Shown here piece by piece: positions 17,694-21,170 of a DNA stretch of 21,170 bases; positions within the stretch are counted from its first letter, which is position 1, and every line of letters begins with the position of its first letter. This stretch comes from Hypsibius dujardini. Its lineage: Eukaryota > Tardigrada > Eutardigrada > Parachela > Hypsibiidae. The stretch spans positions 1-21,170 of the forward strand of contig LRSR01014735.1 in NCBI GenBank assembly GCA_001579985.1, in the 5' to 3' direction. The translations under genes and the position numbers were made by a program. The notes under the pieces were generated by a model. The model was not told where the DNA came from. It was given only the letters and a program-made list of their open reading frames with translations, and searched no databases.

Positions 17694-18682
17694 ATGTTTG
17701 GAGTAACGTTTTTTTCACTCTGCTTGGTACGTTACTAATTCAATAATTTAGTTCGAAAATGCAGTTCTAAAATTAAAATTAAAAAGCAACTAAAAACTAA
17801 ATTAAGTTAAAACTTAATTAAAACTAAATTAAAAAAATATTTTCTAAAATTTAATTCTTTCCATTTAATAGTTTTTCAAAAACTAAAATACGAATCTAGA
17901 TACTTAAGGTTTTAGACTTAAGCTTATTCCTAGTTGTTTTTAATCAATTCAATTTATTTTCTTTTAGCTTAATTTTGTTTAATTTGATTAGTAATTTTTT
18001 CTTTTAGTTTTGTGAGCAGTACTGATAAATTGTTTTATGTAGTGACACATGCGGTGACCAGTGGCCAAGCAAGCGTTAGGGTGAAACGACAAAGCCAGAT
18101 GGATCCGCTTCTGCGGATTGTCTGTGACGGTAAGAAGGACGGCTCCTATCAACATCCCTACTCCTGTGGTTTATACGTGCAGGTGAGTATATAAGCCAGG
18201 GACAATGACATCTTTCATTCGCAAAATAGAGCAATGCAACAGTAATTAGAATTAGAAAACAAAACATGCTAATGAAATTATAATGATAAATAAAAATTAT
18301 TATTAGAAGTAAATTAAAATTAAAATATTATTATTAGAAGTAAATTAAAATTAAAATATTATTATTAGAAGTAAATTAAAATTAAAATATTATAATTCCT
18401 TTTGACATACTAAATTCATTCATGATATTCTACTTTAATATGACTGAAACCCGTTTTATGAATATTTAATATGTTAATTAAAATAAAAAACCCAACACGG
18501 GACGTGGCATTAGTATATAAAAAAAATAACACGGCAGTACAATACTCCGCTCTTCTGTCTTTCAGTGCTTCCAAGGGTCCTACACAGAGGGAGAATGCCC
18601 ATGGAATATGTACTACAATGTCAAGACTCGTTTCTGCGATTATAAGCGCAAGATAAAGTGCAAAGAAGTTGACGGTACTTAA
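17694..18682 (+). CDS. Secreted chitin-binding (CBM14/peritrophin-A) protein; 5' exon joint unresolved
   Basis: Two solid exons: about 18020-18182 and 18566-18682 (TAA), GT-AG, phase 0, together 92 residues. They encode one CBM14 domain with the six-Cys pattern C-X13-C-X5-C-X9-C-X12-C-X7-C, including PYSCGLYVQC, ECPWNMYY and FCDYKRKIKC. Such domains bind chitin in cuticle, peritrophic matrix or immune factors. A basic RVKR site precedes the domain and could be a furin cut. A candidate 5' exon (17694-17726, MFGVTFFSLCL then GTACGT) looks like a signal peptide start. It ends in phase 0, whereas every acceptor before 18020 leaves one extra base, so a frame clash remains. Either an exon is missing or the T7 run at 17709-17715 contains an indel. 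Confidence 0.72.
18293..18393. repeat. 31-bp tandem repeat, three copies, in CBM14-gene intron
   Basis: TATTAGAAGTAAATTAAAAT begins at 18301, 18332 and 18363, exactly 31 bp apart and almost identical. Confidence 0.9.
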
Positions 18683-18721
18683 TCAATCGATCCTAGATGA
18701 CATCTGTCACATCATTGCTAT

Positions 18722-18765
18722 AATAAACAGAGAGGAATCTAAAGAGAGATCCCTCTCTATTTATT
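18722..18765 (+). terminator. Poly(A) signal inside a 19-bp-stem hairpin
   Basis: AATAAA at 18722-18727, about 40 bp after the CBM14 stop. It is the outer end of an inverted repeat: 18722-18740 against 18747-18765, with two mismatched pairs and a 6-base loop. The hairpin may be a tiny MITE remnant that supplies the signal. Confidence 0.6.
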
Positions 18766-18979
18766 ATAACAAACTCGATGCACAGGGAGGGAGTGTGATT
18801 TTTTTGGGCTTTGTAGGGATGATTGAGACGGAAGCGGAGAGCGCGATGTTCGGACCGCAAATTCCCGTCAGCATAAATCATCCGCCGATCACGATCCCAA
18901 AAAATGCCTTATAACACCGCTATTAAAATTGGATTTATTGGTCCAGTTACCGGCAGAGGGATCTTACTAGGGAGATTAT

Positions 18980-19253
18980 TAATGGAGATTTCCCCTCCCG
19001 ATCGACGTGAGTTTTTTTCTCTCAAATAGCTGCCTATTTATTGTGATTTATCATTGGGGTCTCCACGTGGAAATTACATTACCGGTTTCAAAAAAGAATA
19101 AGGAAGAAAACGACTTCCCAGCGAGGTTGTACTGTAAGCAGGTGCTCGATTGATTGAATGTTTACACGCGGAAACCCCAATGATAAAGCATGATTAATAG
19201 ATAGTTATTTGCGAAAAAAAAGTCAAGTCGATCGGGAGGGAAAATCTCCATTA
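18980..19253. repeat. Foldback/MITE-like inverted repeat, 274 bp
   Basis: Arms 18980-19073 and 19161-19253, about 93 bp each with scattered differences. Landmarks: TAATGGAGATTT.CCCTCCCG / CGGGAGGGAAAATCTCCATTA, TCGAC, and TTTATCATTGGGG / CCCCAATGATAAA. No coding capacity; no clear target duplication. Confidence 0.85.
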
Positions 19254-19479
19254 CTGCCCGAGTTAGATTTTTCATTCCGAAACCGTTTGGCCGATTTTGG
19301 GAAGCCGCTTTGTTTGCCGAAACCTCCAATGTCACCCGAAAATTAGCAATCATTAATTTTTAATTTTGCGACGGATAACAGTCCCGCGAAAATTTTCAAA
19401 TCGAACCATGACTTTGGATGAAAGCAGTGATCAGTCGCGCAGTCGCTAAGCGCTAGTACTATATCACACTGCTAATATT

Positions 19480-19870
19480 AGCATTATACATATTGTAATA
19501 TATATGTATTATATATATATATATTATTTTACAAATATTAATATAAGTATTATAGTACACTGTGACAATAATCATTTTTTTGTAGTGCACAAATTCAGAA
19601 TTAGTTAATAATTTTGTAATGCAAAGTACTGCTAAGTAATAATTGAAATGTAGTAATATAAAATAATTGTAATGTAAAATAAAAGTAATGTAATAATTTT
19701 GAATTAGGCAAACGTAAAATAATGGGGAAAAATTGCATTAATATAAAACAATTGGGATGTGATCATTTTAAATTAATAATTAATAATCATTGTGAATTTT
19801 GAATTAATAATTAATAATCATTTTGAAATGTGAATTAATAATATTGTAATGCAAATTTCTTGTAATGCGC
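19480..19870. repeat. AT-rich low-complexity tract
   Basis: TATA runs, then degenerate TAATAATTNTGAAT and AATGTAA units. A block around TGAATTAATAATTAATAATC is repeated at about 19768-19830. Nothing gene-like. Confidence 0.7.
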
Positions 19871-19947
19871 AAATAACGTCATCAGTGACTCACCACTCAA
19901 ATGTGTTCTTTTCTCAATGCTTTTTTGGAATTCTACGCGAAAAAACC

Positions 19948-20159
19948 GTATGAGACAAAGTCTGTAAATCGGCCCACTCATGGATTCCTCTTTGACGGCA
20001 GGTGTTTGATTGTTTGATTCGCTGGGCTATATTCTAGTGTACTAAAGCATTTCTAAAAATCAAACAATCAAGCAGTTTTCCGTCAAAGAGAAATGCATGA
20101 GTGAACCGATTTATCGACTAATTGGAGGGTGAGCCGAATTACAGACTTCTTTCTCATAC
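19948..20159. repeat. Inverted repeat with one arm partly duplicated, 212 bp
   Basis: Left arm 19948-20022, right arm 20058-20159. Shared: GTATGAGA.AAAGTCTGTAA, CACTCATG, CTCTTTGACGG and TTGATTGTTTGATT. The right arm is about 27 bp longer because an (A)TCGG..CAC block is duplicated in it. Confidence 0.85.
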
Positions 20160-20933
20160 AAGATTTCGAGCCATTTCCGCAATCCGCACGACACTTTAGT
20201 TTTTGTTTGTTTGTTTGCAACTGAACAACACCTTCCGGTCATTCCGCTGTGTTGTGCGCTTTAACAGCTCATTTTTCTTCGCCATTACGTTTCTTCACTG
20301 CGCCACCAGATTTTACAGCCATTTCAATGCGTTTCTACCTTCTATTGCCGGAACGAAATTGTTGTTGTTGAAAAGAAAAGAACAAAAAAGCGGAAGTTAT
20401 TCGCGCACAAATTTGGCCGTTTTTTTGTTTTACTACATGCAATATTTTCCGGTTAATCGTGCGCCGATGTGAATGCGTGTAGTGCGAAGTCTCTAGCAAG
20501 CTTGTTCAAGTTCCATCCCTGCTGCAACAGACGCTCTTATTTCGGATGCTCATGTCCCCTAATGCAAAACGGAAAATGTTTGGTGATAATATTTGCGTGT
20601 CAATTTTTTCGCTGATTACGCTGATCCTGATGTCAAGAACCGATCGCATAGGCGCTCTGAATCCGAGTAAGATCCTTCTCAATCCAAAATGGAAAACATT
20701 CCTTCAAATTTAAATTTATATTTAAATAATAATAATAATATTCATATATATATATATATATATTCATATAATATTATATTCAAAAATAATATATATTTTG
20801 TCACTGTAGCGACGCGATTCTAAGGCGCAGCTGTAGCCACGCCCCCGGGCTGTTTGCCCACCACTCCGTCTGAATTGCCCTAACTATTTTATTCCAAGTT
20901 TTTATCGTTAAAAATCTATCGTTTCAGTTTAAA
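20160..20933. other. Intergenic region before the last exon
   Basis: A 90-codon open frame at 20203-20472 (plus) lacks an ATG at its start and has no family features. A TA-repeat lies at 20740-20765. A T/A-rich stretch ending in CGTTTCAG at 20927 could be a splice acceptor of a 5'-UTR intron of the next gene. Confidence 0.35.
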
Positions 20934-21053
20934 ATGCCCGACATTTTTTTTTACCGAAAACCGAAGAAATACAATTTTGGAGCGCTGGTCTTTTGCCTCA
21001 TGGATTGCCAGAGCGGAGAAAATCGGAGAGACTCCCCTCCGCAAGTGGCTAAA
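20934..21053 (+). CDS. Possible first coding exon of an unrecognised gene (partial)
   Basis: ATG at 20934 in the context TTTAAAATG, 40 codons, then AAA|GTAAGA, a good donor. It is preceded by a pyrimidine-rich CTATCGTTTCAG acceptor 7 bases upstream. The peptide starts MPDIFFYRKPKKYNFGALVF and then is polar with two Cys. I recognise no family. The rest of the gene would lie beyond the window; the following sequence holds TGAT repeats typical of introns here. Confidence 0.35.
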
Positions 21054-21170
21054 GTAAGAGCTTGCTTATTCGATCGATTGATCTCTTGATTGAAGATTTC
21101 TGAAGATCACTAAGCGTGTGAGCTGTAGGTAAATTGCTTGATTGAAGACTGAGGCGCTGGTGGCTAACGT

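Noticed and set aside
20203-20472. 90-codon open frame, plus strand
   Set aside because: No ATG at its start, no family motif, no convincing splice signals.

Overview
This is a stretch of an invertebrate nuclear genome. The genes are split by short GT-AG introns. One encodes a WAPL cohesin-release factor and another a peritrophin-type chitin-binding protein, which points to a chitin-bearing animal (arthropod, tardigrade or similar). The sequence does not fix the species. Non-coding DNA is AT-rich and full of AATC/TGAT tetranucleotide arrays, minisatellites and inverted-repeat (foldback) elements. Almost all single-frame ORFs here are chance; real coding was found by joining exons at matching splice phases.

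Layout. (1) 1-2536, minus: the first six exons of a WAPL gene; the window edge cuts it inside the conserved WAPL domain. A near-consensus CTCF-like site lies about 250 bp upstream of its start codon. (2) 3122-9173, minus: a predicted four-exon BED zinc-finger gene of 187 residues. Its third intron (about 5.1 kb) holds a 4,383-bp transposon (3951-8333; long inverted repeats built of 34-bp hairpin units, 6-bp target duplication) and a 241-bp hAT-type MITE (8574-8814; 8-bp target duplication) sitting in the splice donor. The large transposon carries a broken Helitron-like Arg-rich ORF. (3) 9174-14040: about 4.9 kb without a convincing gene. It is a mosaic of inverted repeats, (GGCAAT)n arrays, a family of 50-bp perfect palindromes (three of them about 148 bp apart), a 1.6-kb giant inverted repeat and a CAGG-rich minisatellite. 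(4) 14041-17015, plus: a complete seven-exon S1 (trypsin-like) serine protease, 352 residues, with signal sequence, activation site and full His-Asp-Ser triad. (5) about 17694-18682, plus: a small secreted chitin-binding (CBM14/peritrophin-A) protein whose 5' exon does not join in frame as the sequence stands. (6) 18683-20933: intergenic DNA with three separate foldback structures and AT-rich tracts. (7) 20934-21053, plus: a possible first coding exon of an unknown gene.

The genes do not form an operon or an obvious pathway. The protease and the chitin-binding protein are both predicted to be secreted and lie next to each other, as can happen in cuticle, gut or immune loci, but a functional link is only a guess. 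The most unusual feature is the density of palindromic repeats: one large transposon in an intron, a paralogous copy of its insertion site 5 kb away, and a recurrent 50-bp perfect palindrome.
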